A model generated the notes under the pieces. It was not told where the DNA came from and did not search any database. It was given only the letters and a program-made list of their open reading frames with translations. The position numbers were made by a program, and so were the translations under genes. From Mesorhizobium sp. Z1-4 (GTDB lineage Bacteria; Pseudomonadota; Alphaproteobacteria; Rhizobiales; Rhizobiaceae): DNA of 64,000 nt. The stretch lies in the NCBI RefSeq assembly GCF_004000235.1, contig NZ_RCIO01000003.1:496373-560372 (forward strand). The letters run 5' to 3'. Below, piece by piece: positions 34,254 to 43,103 of the stretch (the first letter of the stretch is position 1; each line of letters starts with the position of its first letter).

Positions 34254-35546
34254 CTAGCCACTCATTGCCGGCAGCCACAGGCTCAGCGCGGGTAGGAAAG
34301 TAATCAGCAGCAGCCGCACGACATCCGCGATCCAGAACGGGGTGACGCCACGGAAGATCTTCCCGATCGGTACGTCGCGCACGACGTTTTTGAGCACAAA
34401 GACATTGAGGCCCACCGGTGGCGTGATCAGGCTGATCTCGGTCGCCACAACGACTACGATGCCGAACCAGATAAGGCTCATATCCATGCCGGCGATCACG
34501 GGGGTGAACAGCGGTACGGTCAGCAGGATCATGCCCATCGAATCCATCACGCAGCCCAACAGCAGATAGATCAGCAGGATCGCCAACAACACCTGCCAGT
34601 TTTCCAGGCTAGCATCGGTGACGAGTGCCAGCAGCTGCTCGGACATGCCTGAAAAGTTGATGAGATTGGCAAACAGGGTCGCGCCGATTAAAAGCGCAAA
34701 AAGCGAGGCGGTGGTCAGGGTCGTTTCAACGACGATCTGCTTGAACTTTGGCCAGGTCAGCTGACGCCGCATGAGCGCAATCAGCAAGGCACATGCCGCG
34801 CCGATGCCGGCGGCTTCGGTCGGGGTGAACAAGCCGCCATAGATGCCGCCGATCACGAACACAAAAAGCGCAACGATTGGCCAGATGCTTCTGAGGGAGG
34901 CCATGCGCTCTGACCAGTCTCTACGCGGAGCAGACGGTCCCAGTGCCGGGTTGCGCATTATCGTGACGCGCACTGCAAGCAGGTAAAGGCCGATGCCCAG
35001 AATGCCAGGGATGATGCCGGCGATAAACAACTCGCCGATATGGCTTTGGGTCATCACCCCGTAAAGGACCAGCACGACGCTTGGGGGGATGAGTATTCCC
35101 AAGGTTCCGCCGGCCGCAATCACGCCAGTGGCAAGCCCGTCATCATAGCCGTATTTCCGCATGGACGGCATGGCCACGCGGGCCATGGTGGATGCGGTGG
35201 CAAAGCTGGACCCGCATATGGCGCTGAAGCCCGCACAGGCGGTTATCGTGCTCATGGCCAGCCCGCCCTTGCGATGGCCGACAAAGGTGTTGCAGGCGGT
35301 ATAAAGCTCTTCGGAAACTTTGGACCGCGCGACCAGATTGCCCATCAAGACAAACAGCGGAATGATCGACAGTTCGTAGCTCAGGGCCCCGTCAAACCCG
35401 GATTGGGCCAGAAGGCCGAGTGCGATTGTGGGATTGGTCAGCATGGCCAGCCCGACAAACCCCACAATGATCATGGCGAAGGCGATCGGCACGCGCGCAA
35501 AGATGAGGGTCAGCAAACCTGCAAAGGCGATAAGGCCCGATGTCAT
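34254..35546 (-). CDS. dctM: TRAP transporter large permease subunit DctM
   Basis: A 430-residue membrane protein with about 12 helices and the DctM signatures PNPTIALGL-type start, GGTLGILIPPSVVLVLYG and a C-terminal TPPVGLNVFVLKNV. It drives sodium-coupled import together with DctQ and DctP. It overlaps dctQ by four bases. The operon runs leftward from the operator at 37155, so it is the likely entry route for the island's substrate. Confidence 0.93.
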   Translation of the reverse strand: MTSGLIAFAGLLTLIFARVPIAFAMIIVGFVGLAMLTNPTIALGLLAQSGFDGALSYELSIIPLFVLMGNLVARSKVSEELYTACNTFVGHRKGGLAMSTITACAGFSAICGSSFATASTMARVAMPSMRKYGYDDGLATGVIAAGGTLGILIPPSVVLVLYGVMTQSHIGELFIAGIIPGILGIGLYLLAVRVTIMRNPALGPSAPRRDWSERMASLRSIWPIVALFVFVIGGIYGGLFTPTEAAGIGAACALLIALMRRQLTWPKFKQIVVETTLTTASLFALLIGATLFANLINFSGMSEQLLALVTDASLENWQVLLAILLIYLLLGCVMDSMGMILLTVPLFTPVIAGMDMSLIWFGIVVVVATEISLITPPVGLNVFVLKNVVRDVPIGKIFRGVTPFWIADVVRLLLITFLPALSLWLPAMSG

Positions 35547-36073
35547 TCGCTAGGCTCCGAAGATTGGGTGGGGGATACTGGACGGTCCGGATAGAACAGG
35601 GCGCGCAGCGCCAGCGCGGCGCCCGCCAGACAGCTCATGGCCGCAATGCCAAATGCAACGAAGTGTTTGGGAATTGAGAGTTCGACCGAAACGTCGCCCA
35701 GATCGTGAAAATCGGTCCCGAGCTGATTGATCGCGTAGGCTAGGGCAAAGAGTGCACCCGCACTCACAAGGTCCAGCACACGGTTGGTCCCCAACACGAC
35801 CGGCTGCGGCATGCTTGCTTCCAGCAGGTCAACGGTGATGTGGCGGCGTTCAGCGCTCACAATGGGCATTGCCGAGAACACGGTTAGCACCAGGCAATGA
35901 GCGATCATCTCGGCAGCACCGTAGATCGGAGCGTTCATGGCGTAGCGTGCAATGACGTCGGCAATGCTGATGCCAAGCATGACCAGAAGCGATGTGCTTG
36001 AAACCATTTTTAGGGTGAGGTCGATCCCGCGGGCAATTCTGCCCACGGGACCGGTGGTGTTGACCGGCTGCAT
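35543..36073 (-). CDS. dctQ: TRAP transporter small permease subunit DctQ
   Basis: A 176-residue protein with four predicted membrane helices, the size and topology of DctQ. It contains the weak family features expected (ERRHITVDLLEASMP between helices 2 and 3). Between dctP (six bases) and dctM (four-base overlap), so translation is coupled. Confidence 0.88.
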   Translation of the reverse strand: MQPVNTTGPVGRIARGIDLTLKMVSSTSLLVMLGISIADVIARYAMNAPIYGAAEMIAHCLVLTVFSAMPIVSAERRHITVDLLEASMPQPVVLGTNRVLDLVSAGALFALAYAINQLGTDFHDLGDVSVELSIPKHFVAFGIAAMSCLAGAALALRALFYPDRPVSPTQSSEPSE

Positions 36074-36079
36074 TTCGGC

Positions 36080-37111
36080 CTATTCCAGAGGTTCCGCGCC
36101 AATGGCGGCCCAATACTCGCTCAGAATATCCTCGGCGTGGTCGTAGCCGCGGTCCTTCGCGTAGCTCAGCCAATCGGCCACCAGTTGCGCGCGAATATCC
36201 CGCACGGCTGAGGTCAGCGCCTCATCGGCAAGCTCGACACGCGCCCCTTGCTCGATCATGAGGTCGCGCGCTCGCTCGTTGCGGGCCGTGAACTCGGTGC
36301 CCATTCGATGGGCGAGTTCCGCGCCGGAAATCTTCATGATTGCTGACTGGTCTTCAGGCGAAATCCGTTCGAACGACGCCTTGTTGACCACCAGGAATAT
36401 GCTGGCGTCATAGAAACCGCCGGGGATCTCCGTGTGGTAGGGCAATTGCTCGTCGATGCGGAAACCAACGACGTCTGAATAGGGGTTGAGCGATCCGTCG
36501 ATGACTTTGCTCGACAGCAGCTCGTAGGATTTTGTCACTGAAGCGGCAACCGGCGTTGCGCCCAGCCCGTCAATGATTCCTTTTTGTACCGGGCCGCCCA
36601 TGCGGAATTTCTGTCCGGCAAAGTCCTCGGCTGAGCCCATCACCTTCTCGCTGTGATGCACGGCGCCAGTGCCCATCATGAACAGGCTCAACAGCTGGAC
36701 GTCGGCGTGGGTTTCGTCGCCGGACAGGTGGCGCTGAAAGGCATCCCAGGCTGCGACGCTTGTGAGCGCTGCATCGGCGTTGCCGAGCGGAAACTCCAGG
36801 AACTCGAAAATCTTAAATCGCTCAGGCTGGTAGGTGTAGGTGCCATAGGTGATGTCGACGAGGCCTTTGCGGGCAAAATCAAAGTGTTCTGCCGGCGGGC
36901 CAATCGGCTTGGGCAAGACGTTGACCTTGACCCGTCCTTCGGTGACTTCCTCGATCTGCTCCGTCCAGGGCAAGAAGCCCTCGGTATAGATCCAGTGGGT
37001 GGGCGGCACCCACGAGGACATGGTGAGTTCGATGGTCTCGGCGTTTGCGGCTCCACCGAATGAAGCGAGCGACACCGACAATGCGGCGACCTGCCAAAGT
37101 TTGATCGACAT
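36080..37111 (-). CDS. dctP: TRAP transporter substrate-binding protein DctP
   Basis: A 343-residue periplasmic receptor of the DctP/7 family with a signal peptide cleaved after ANA near residue 24. GGGAGGAA precedes the ATG by four bases. A conserved arginine normally fixes the ligand carboxylate, so an organic acid is expected; KFRMGGPVQKGIIDGLGATPV is the region where it occurs. It is the first gene of the TRAP operon, 44 bases from the MarR-type operator at 37155-37171. Confidence 0.9.
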   Translation of the reverse strand: MSIKLWQVAALSVSLASFGGAANAETIELTMSSWVPPTHWIYTEGFLPWTEQIEEVTEGRVKVNVLPKPIGPPAEHFDFARKGLVDITYGTYTYQPERFKIFEFLEFPLGNADAALTSVAAWDAFQRHLSGDETHADVQLLSLFMMGTGAVHHSEKVMGSAEDFAGQKFRMGGPVQKGIIDGLGATPVAASVTKSYELLSSKVIDGSLNPYSDVVGFRIDEQLPYHTEIPGGFYDASIFLVVNKASFERISPEDQSAIMKISGAELAHRMGTEFTARNERARDLMIEQGARVELADEALTSAVRDIRAQLVADWLSYAKDRGYDHAEDILSEYWAAIGAEPLE

Positions 37112-37154
37112 AGTTCCTCCCTTGACGCAAATTGCGCTGTTGCATTTCTAGATT

Positions 37155-37171
37155 ATATAAGCTAATTATAT
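37155..37171. promoter_or_regulatory. Island operator copy A (dctP / hydrolase divergent promoter)
   Basis: ATATAAG-CTA-ATTATAT, a 17-base imperfect palindrome differing from ATATAAG-N3-CTTATAT at one position. It lies in the AT-rich centre of the divergent region between the TRAP operon and the hydrolase operon. Three near-identical sites occur at 40083, 41642 and 49153. The MarR protein encoded at 48494 is the likely ligand. Confidence 0.7.
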
Positions 37172-37285
37172 TCTTTAGTGAATGTCAAGCGGATGTCGAT
37201 CACGGCAATTGCGCAGCGCGGGCACCATGGCGGCCCGTTTAGGGCTGCCGGATCAAGGCGCCGGGACTTTTGGAGGAAACTGGCA

Positions 37286-38212
37286 ATGACAGAACTCTCG
37301 ATCCTCGCTTCCGCGGAGGCGGAGATGTTCGAAGCGCTTGTGCCGGACATAGGCCTGCGCGCACTCGAACTGGAAGTGGACGGGGTTGCCATGCGCACGC
37401 GGGTTGGGGAAATCGGCGAGGGGGATCCCGTCCTGCTTCTGCATGGGGGCGGGGGCGGTCTAGGTCATTGGGCGCCGCTTTTGCCGCATCTGGCCAATCG
37501 CCGCCTGATTGCGGTCGAGCGCCCAGGATGCGGCCAGGCATCACGCTTTGATTACGCGGGAATTGACCTGCACCAGCATGCGTGCGGATTTGTCGGGGCG
37601 GCACTGGACGCGTTGGAGATCGATAGCTGCGATCTCATCGCCAATTCGATGGGCGGGCTTTGGAGCTTGTGGTTCGCGTCGGACTATCCGGACCGGGTGA
37701 ACTCCCTCACGCTTGTCGGAACGCCTGCCATATTCCCGGGCACCTCGGCGCCGGAATTGATGTTGCAGGCGGCAGGCAAGCAGCCGCCGGCGCTGGCCGA
37801 TATCAATCCGCCGAACCTTGAGGAGGAACGCAAGAAGCTGAGACTGACAGGTCACGGCGATGCGCTCGAGCGGGGCCGAATTCCCCCGGTGATGTTGAAC
37901 TATTTGGCCGCACTCAAGTGCAGGCCGTACTTCGCGCGCGATTTTCACGCGCTGATCTCCCATTGCATAGACGAACAGGGGGCCGTCCCCGGCGCCGGCA
38001 TCAGCCTTGAGGACATTGCGGCATTGCCGCAGCCCACCTTGGTTATCTGGGGCGAGCGCGACACCTATGGCTCGGTCGAACAAGGCCGGCATGTCGCTGA
38101 ACAGATGCGCAACGCCCGGTTCGAGGTCGTTCCGAATGCCGGCCACATTCCCTGGCTCGACAATCCGGAATTGACGGCCGGCTGGATCAACGAATTCCTG
38201 GCCAAAGTTTAA
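37286..38212 (+). CDS. Alpha/beta hydrolase (C-C or amide hydrolase type)
   Basis: A 308-residue alpha/beta hydrolase. The triad is visible: nucleophile serine in ANSMGGLWS, aspartate in WGERDTYG, histidine in NAGHIPWLD, with oxyanion segment LLLHGGGGGLGHW. The fold is that of meta-cleavage-product hydrolases and of N-formylmaleamate deformylase (NicD). GGAGGAAA precedes the ATG by seven bases. It begins the rightward unit of operator A and is followed by a beta-propeller protein. Confidence 0.83.
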   Translation: MTELSILASAEAEMFEALVPDIGLRALELEVDGVAMRTRVGEIGEGDPVLLLHGGGGGLGHWAPLLPHLANRRLIAVERPGCGQASRFDYAGIDLHQHACGFVGAALDALEIDSCDLIANSMGGLWSLWFASDYPDRVNSLTLVGTPAIFPGTSAPELMLQAAGKQPPALADINPPNLEEERKKLRLTGHGDALERGRIPPVMLNYLAALKCRPYFARDFHALISHCIDEQGAVPGAGISLEDIAALPQPTLVIWGERDTYGSVEQGRHVAEQMRNARFEVVPNAGHIPWLDNPELTAGWINEFLAKV

Positions 38213-38242
38213 AAAGTACCGAAGCGGCAGAGAGGATAGAAC

Positions 38243-39196
38243 GTGCCGATACCTAACCTGAGACTAAAAGCCATCGCGGTCGGCCTTTTGGCTGCTGCGA
38301 CGATTTCCAACCTCGGACTTTCCGATGAGCTGGATCAGATCGCCTTGCCCGGAGAGACGTTGTTTCCAGAAAGCCTGGCGATTGACGAAGCTGGCGGTGT
38401 CTATGTCAGTAGCGTGCTCGAAGCCAGAATTCTCTATGTCACGCCGGAGCGCGAGATAGAGGATTTTGTTGCCCGAGGGGAGCACGGTCTGATCTCGGTG
38501 GGCGGACTGAAACTGTCATCGGACGGGACGACCCTTTTTGCCTGCAATTCGGATCTCGGCATGAACGAGTTTGCCGGGGCCTCGTCTCCAGCGCTTCTGG
38601 CGTTCGATGTATCTGACAAATCACTGACCGGGCGATGGGAACTGCCGGGCGGCGGGCTGTGCAACGATATTGCCATCTCCGAGGATGGCGAGGTCTATGT
38701 CACGGATTCATTTGTTCCGCGCGTCCTCAAGCTCTCGCCCGATCGAACCGAACTTACACCGATCTTGCTGGATCAAAGATTCACAGGCGAGGGGTTCAAC
38801 CTGAGCGGTATCGTCCATACCAGCGACGGTCTGTTTGTGGCCAAGTTCAACAGCGGTGAACTCTATCACATTCCCATGGGCCCCAATGGCGTGCCCGGCG
38901 ATGCTGTTCCACTTGCGTTGAGCCAACCGCTCTTCGCACCGGACGGGCTGGCGCTCTTGAACGAAAGCACGTTTCTTGTTGCCGAAAGCGCCGGAAGGTT
39001 GGTGAAGGTCACGGTCTCAGGTCATGAGGCTCAGGTTGAGGTTCTGGCCACAGACCTGCGCGCACCGACGGCTGTTTCGATCGATGACGGACAAGCCTAT
39101 GTGCTGATCGGTCAGCTTGATCGGCTCCCGAACCCCCAGGGTTCGTCTCCCGCACCGGAACCGTTCCGGATCGAGATCCTGGACCTCGCCGACTAA
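38243..39196 (+). CDS. Exported SMP-30/gluconolactonase-like beta-propeller protein
   Basis: A 317-residue protein starting at GTG 38243. Residues 1-27 look like an uncleaved or atypical signal. The rest consists of repeating blades (FPESLAIDEAGGVYVSS, LSGIVHTSDGLFVAKF, LFAPDGLALLNESTFLVAES) as in SMP-30/strictosidine-synthase-like propellers, which often hydrolyse lactones with a bound metal. It follows the hydrolase by 30 bases. Function in the pathway is unknown. Confidence 0.72.
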   Translation: MPIPNLRLKAIAVGLLAAATISNLGLSDELDQIALPGETLFPESLAIDEAGGVYVSSVLEARILYVTPEREIEDFVARGEHGLISVGGLKLSSDGTTLFACNSDLGMNEFAGASSPALLAFDVSDKSLTGRWELPGGGLCNDIAISEDGEVYVTDSFVPRVLKLSPDRTELTPILLDQRFTGEGFNLSGIVHTSDGLFVAKFNSGELYHIPMGPNGVPGDAVPLALSQPLFAPDGLALLNESTFLVAESAGRLVKVTVSGHEAQVEVLATDLRAPTAVSIDDGQAYVLIGQLDRLPNPQGSSPAPEPFRIEILDLAD

Positions 39197-39356
39197 AACG
39201 GCTGCCTGGGCCGGGTCGTAGCCGGCTGCCTGAATAGGGCGCCGCGGTTTCAAACCGCAAGCGTTCAGAGGCAGCCGGCGATGGTCGGCCGGCGTTTGAA
39301 ATGACATGAAAGCAGTCGATGAAAGTATGTGCCGGCCTGCGGCTTTGTCCTGTTGA

Positions 39357-39974
39357 TCAGATGCGGCTTGCTACATTGTCGACGGAAGCGATTTCCGCAA
39401 AACCGAATGCGAGTGCGCCCAAGGTCGCTCGCTGGGCATCTGCAGCAGAGACGGGACCATAGCCCAGATCCGGCATGTCGAAGGTTGCCGTGCCATCGCT
39501 CAGGAAGATCGTTTTGAACTCGCGGGCGTGTGCTTCGCGGGCTGTGGTCTCGCAGCAGAAATTGGTGGCGATACCGCCAATGACGACCGTATCTATCCCC
39601 TTTGAACGCAGGATGGTTTCAAGGTCGGTGCCATAAAAGGCGCCGAATTGCGGCTTCAGCAACAGGATGTCGGTGTCGTGCCGGTCGACGCGGTTGCTTA
39701 GTGCCGAGGAGGGGGCGTTTTCGTCGATGACGCCATGCTGCACCGGTTCCACCGTCATTCCCAGCGTGCCCACATTGGCATGATCGGGCCGAACCACATG
39801 GCGCGTCCAGATGATTGGGCAGCCCGCGTCTCGCATTTTTGATGCCAGCCGATTGAGGGATGTGACCACCTGCGGTCCCGCCGGAGCGGCGATTGGTGAA
39901 CCCTCGACAAAGCAGTTCTGCAGATCGACACCGAGCAGTGCCGTTTTCTCCGGCATGATATGAAACTGAACCAT
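39357..39974 (-). CDS. Isochorismatase-fold cysteine hydrolase
   Basis: A 205-residue protein. The triad of the family is intact: aspartate in LLGVDLQNCF, lysine in LLLKPQFGAF, cysteine in GGIATNFCCETTAREA. This subgroup holds maleamate, biuret and N-carbamoylsarcosine amidohydrolases. GGAGGAA lies five bases before the chosen ATG (39972-39974). It has its own upstream copy of the island operator, so it belongs to the regulon, probably releasing ammonia from an open-chain amide. Confidence 0.85.
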   Translation of the reverse strand: MVQFHIMPEKTALLGVDLQNCFVEGSPIAAPAGPQVVTSLNRLASKMRDAGCPIIWTRHVVRPDHANVGTLGMTVEPVQHGVIDENAPSSALSNRVDRHDTDILLLKPQFGAFYGTDLETILRSKGIDTVVIGGIATNFCCETTAREAHAREFKTIFLSDGTATFDMPDLGYGPVSAADAQRATLGALAFGFAEIASVDNVASRI

Positions 39975-40277
39975 GATCTTCCTCCCAGGCGGCCTTGTGG
40001 CGACCAACGCGAAAGGACCCGGATATGGGGTCCCTCACACAACCATCGAAAAGGGTAGGAAGCCTTAGTGCTTCTGTCAATAATATAAGTTACTTATCTA
40101 AAAACCGGAGAAGATGCAGGGCGAATTGTGCCTTTGCATCGACCCTTGGGCATGTGCGATTGAGTTGATGCAGGTGTGGTGAACCGCCTGAGCGTCACCT
40201 CAAAGCGGTCGTCGCATCCATGGAGGCTGGTCGGGTTCGAATCGCAAAGCGACGTGGAGAAGGGCAGGAGGAATTCG
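39975..40277. other. Intergenic region upstream of the isochorismatase-like gene
   Basis: 303 bases without a credible gene. Holds operator copy B at 40083-40099 and an AT-rich stretch around it that should include the leftward promoter. The right-hand part (40130-40277) is the untranslated tail of the trx transcript; it shows no clear terminator. Confidence 0.6.
40083..40099. promoter_or_regulatory. Island operator copy B (isochorismatase promoter)
   Basis: ATATAAG-TTA-CTTATCT, one mismatch from the symmetric consensus ATATAAG-N3-CTTATAT. It lies about 110 bases upstream of the isochorismatase-like start in an otherwise GC-rich window. Confidence 0.7.
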
Positions 40278-40592
40278 CTAGCGGCTGGCGACCCAATTGG
40301 CCAATTGAGCTTTGGTCATCACGCCGACCCGAGTGTCCACGACCACCCCTTGACTGAAAAGCATCAGGGTTGGCGCGGAGCGTATGTTGTAGCGTTCGAT
40401 CGTGCCCGGGCACTCGTCGATGTTCATCTTGATGACGCGGACGTCGTCGCTGTCCCTGGCAAAGCGCTCCAGGATGGGGCTGAGCATCTTGCATGGACCG
40501 CACCAAGGGGCCCAGAAATCCACGACGACAGGGCTTTTTTGATTGATGACCGACTCCGTGAATTCGGCGTCGGTGATTTCAAGAACAGACAT
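40278..40592 (-). CDS. trxA: Thioredoxin
   Basis: A 104-residue thioredoxin with the WCGPC active site in VVVDFWAPWCGPCKML and the cis-proline segment IRSAPTLMLF. It lies 39 bases downstream of a thioredoxin reductase on the same strand. Being inside the catabolic regulon it is probably a dedicated copy that serves island enzymes, for example the AhpD-like protein; the housekeeping gene should be elsewhere. Confidence 0.9.
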   Translation of the reverse strand: MSVLEITDAEFTESVINQKSPVVVDFWAPWCGPCKMLSPILERFARDSDDVRVIKMNIDECPGTIERYNIRSAPTLMLFSQGVVVDTRVGVMTKAQLANWVASR

Positions 40593-40631
40593 CGACAGGT
40601 TCCTCGATTGTGGTTGGTTTCTGGATCGGGG

Positions 40632-41573
40632 CTAGTGAGCGACGCCGGCCAGGAAGCGTTCGGCATCAAGAGCGGCCATACAGCCCGTGCCCGCTGCGGT
40701 TATGGCCTGGCGATAGGTCTTGTCCTGAACGTCACCGGCGGCGAAGAGGCCGGGCAGGCTCGTGCGAGTCGTGCCTGGCTCGGTCAGCACATAGCCGTCA
40801 TTGTCGATTTCCACCTTGCCGGTCAGCAACTGGGTGCTGGGGCTATGGCCAATCGCGACGAATACACCATCGACCTCGATCCGGGATTGCGCGCCGGTGC
40901 GGGTGTCGCGAAGGGCAAGAGCGTTGACGCCATTGTCGTCGCCGAGGATTTCATCGACGCGCTTGTTCCATTCCACTGAGATGTTGGCTTTGGCTTGCAG
41001 ACGATCCTGCAGCACTTTTTCCGCCCTCAGCGTATCGCGGCGATGCACGAGAACGACCTCGTTGCAGATCGCTGACAGGTACAGCGCCTCTTCGACAGCC
41101 GTGTTGCCGCCGCCAACAACGGCAACCCGGCGGTTCCTGAAGAAGAAGCCGTCGCAGGTTGCGCAGGCCGATACGCCGCGGCCGTTGAATTTGGCCTCGC
41201 TGTCGAGCCCGAGCCATTTTGCCTGGGCGCCTGTCGAGACGATCACTGTTCGGGCCGCATAGGTGAGGCCGCTATCGGTTGTGCATTTAAATGGCCGGGT
41301 TGAGGTGTCGATCCCGGTCACGATATCGCCGACCAGTTCAACCCCCACATTGAGCGCCTGCTGACGCATCTGCTCCATGAGCCATGGCCCCTGAATGGGA
41401 TCAGCGAAGCCGCTGTAGTTCTCCACATCGGTTGTGGATGTGAGCTGTCCCCCCGCCTGCAGACCCTCCACTACAACCGGCTGCAGGTTCGCGCGGGCTG
41501 CATAGATAGCCGCCGTATAGCCAGCCGGGCCCGACCCGATGATGAGCACATTGCACGTTTTCAGGTTGGTCAT
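40632..41573 (-). CDS. trxB: Thioredoxin-disulfide reductase
   Basis: A 313-residue NADPH flavoprotein. FAD-binding GSGPAGYTAAIYAARA, redox pair in ACATCDG, and NADPH-binding GGGNTAVEEALYLS are complete. The ATG at 41571-41573 has AAGGAGG nine bases upstream; an earlier in-frame ATG at 41615 would add 14 residues. Divergent from ubiD, with operator copy C between them. Confidence 0.92.
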   Translation of the reverse strand: MTNLKTCNVLIIGSGPAGYTAAIYAARANLQPVVVEGLQAGGQLTSTTDVENYSGFADPIQGPWLMEQMRQQALNVGVELVGDIVTGIDTSTRPFKCTTDSGLTYAARTVIVSTGAQAKWLGLDSEAKFNGRGVSACATCDGFFFRNRRVAVVGGGNTAVEEALYLSAICNEVVLVHRRDTLRAEKVLQDRLQAKANISVEWNKRVDEILGDDNGVNALALRDTRTGAQSRIEVDGVFVAIGHSPSTQLLTGKVEIDNDGYVLTEPGTTRTSLPGLFAAGDVQDKTYRQAITAAGTGCMAALDAERFLAGVAH

Positions 41574-41641
41574 TGGCCGCGGCCTCCTTGCTTCATTGGA
41601 AATACATATTGACAAGGGCTGGCAAAAAAGGCAATTAAATT

Positions 41642-41658
41642 AGATAAGAAAATAATAT
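41642..41658. promoter_or_regulatory. Island operator copy C (trxB / ubiD divergent promoter)
   Basis: AGATAAG-AAA-ATAATAT. It matches the opposite strand of copy B closely (AGATAAG-TAA-CTTATAT). It ends only 11 bases before the ubiD ATG and about 69 bases from the trxB ATG, in a run of A/T that must contain both promoters. Confidence 0.65.
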
Positions 41659-41669
41659 AAGATATAAAC

Positions 41670-43082
41670 ATGACGACACCCGTGAGCCACCAACCGCCCC
41701 CAGCGCCACTAGCGTCACTTGAGACCTCTTTGCGCGACTACCTCGAGAATCATGAGGGGTTGGTGCGGATTTCGAAGCCGGTGAAGCTCGATGATATCGG
41801 CGCGCTCAGCGCGCAGGTGGATGACCCGATTCTGTTTGAAAACATCGTCGGTCGGCCGGGATTCAGGCTCACGGATATTCACGTAAAGAACCGTCGGAAC
41901 CAGGCTCGGGCGATCGGCACCACACCAGCCGACTATCTGCGTTCGCTGGCCTATCGGCTGCGCCAGCCTCCAACACCTTTCGCGATGGTCGAAAAGGGGC
42001 CGGCGCGGGAGGTGGTGCTCAAAGGCGATGAGGTCGATCTTTCGGCCTTGCCTATCCCCCGGCACAAGGAAGGGGATAAATACCCCTACATCACGGCCAC
42101 CAATCTGGTTCGGGATCCGGAAACGGGTTTCTACAATTCCTGTAATGCCGGAACCACGGTTGTCGGGCGCCAGCGCGGCCTGATCAGCATCGTGACGGCG
42201 CACACCAACATCATCATGCAGAAATATGCGGCGCGGGGGCATAAGCGGATGCCGATTGCGATGATGGTCGGGGTGCCGCCGGCCTATGAGATCATGGCCA
42301 ATTATTCCGGCCTTCACATGGATATGTGGGGCGAGATCGACATGGTCGGCACGATCATGGGCAAGCCGATCGAGATGATGCCGGCCGAAACGATCGACCT
42401 CTTGGTGCCTGCCCAGGCGGAAATGATCATCGAAGGCTACGTGCGGCTCGATGAGCGGTTCGAGGTCGGCGAGGTGACCTCTCCCTCAAAATACTATCTG
42501 CCGCAGCGTGAATGGATACCCGAATTCATCCCGGCCGCGATCACCATGCGCGAAGACAGGCCAATCTGGCGCAATCACCAGACCTGTCCGGATACCGACC
42601 ATCAAACGCTGCCGCGCCTCTGTCATGAGGCGATACTCTACAACCGGCTCACCGAGATGGGATTGCAGGTCAAAGACGTTCGCTTTCCCAGTTGGGGAGG
42701 CGCGCTTTCCTGCATCATCCAGTTCGATTACCGGCACGATGGTTTCGTCAATGATGCGCTGATGGCTACGATGGGCGCGCCCTGGCTGAATACCAAAATC
42801 GTGGTCGCTGTGAGTCCCGATACCAATATCGAGGATGCCGGCGCCGTCTATCACGCCATCGCATCTAGATGCGATCCGGAGACCGACATCATTCGTGTCC
42901 CGAAAACGCGGGGGTCGCTCTACGACCCTTCTGCGCGGTCACTGCCCGAGGAATTCTATCCGTTCAGGCTGTCGGGGAAGATGGGGATCGATGCCACGAT
43001 CAAGCGCCGTCAGGACTCCGCCGATTTCCGCCCCGCCTATCCCGTGAATTGGGGGCAGGTGCGGTTGAGCGACTATTTGTGA
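41670..43082 (+). CDS. UbiD family prFMN-dependent decarboxylase
   Basis: A 470-residue UbiD-family (de)carboxylase that uses prenylated FMN. Family landmarks run through the protein: SLRDYLENHEGLVRI at the start, RQRGLISIVTAHTN, the PIAMMVGVPPAYE segment and the C-terminal ATMGAPWLNTKIVVAVSPD. It removes a carboxyl group from aromatic, heteroaromatic or unsaturated acids; the natural substrate cannot be told. UbiX, which makes the cofactor, is seven genes downstream in the same operon. There is no ribosome site before the ATG, only operator C and A/T, so the mRNA may be leaderless. Confidence 0.9.
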   Translation: MTTPVSHQPPPAPLASLETSLRDYLENHEGLVRISKPVKLDDIGALSAQVDDPILFENIVGRPGFRLTDIHVKNRRNQARAIGTTPADYLRSLAYRLRQPPTPFAMVEKGPAREVVLKGDEVDLSALPIPRHKEGDKYPYITATNLVRDPETGFYNSCNAGTTVVGRQRGLISIVTAHTNIIMQKYAARGHKRMPIAMMVGVPPAYEIMANYSGLHMDMWGEIDMVGTIMGKPIEMMPAETIDLLVPAQAEMIIEGYVRLDERFEVGEVTSPSKYYLPQREWIPEFIPAAITMREDRPIWRNHQTCPDTDHQTLPRLCHEAILYNRLTEMGLQVKDVRFPSWGGALSCIIQFDYRHDGFVNDALMATMGAPWLNTKIVVAVSPDTNIEDAGAVYHAIASRCDPETDIIRVPKTRGSLYDPSARSLPEEFYPFRLSGKMGIDATIKRRQDSADFRPAYPVNWGQVRLSDYL

Positions 43083-43103
43083 ATCTGGTGTGAGGAGAGA
43101 CCT

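Noticed and set aside
37155-37188. Sigma-70 promoter TTGACA with TATAAT on the minus strand before dctP
   Set aside because: The spacer is only 12 bases, too short for a standard promoter; the operator call does not depend on it.
40225-40260. GGGTTCGAATC resembling a tRNA T-loop
   Set aside because: The flanks do not form a T-stem or acceptor stem, so it is not a tRNA remnant.
40176-40979. 267-codon plus-strand frame over trxA and trxB
   Set aside because: Opposite two genes with intact WCGPC and CATC sites; no family similarity.
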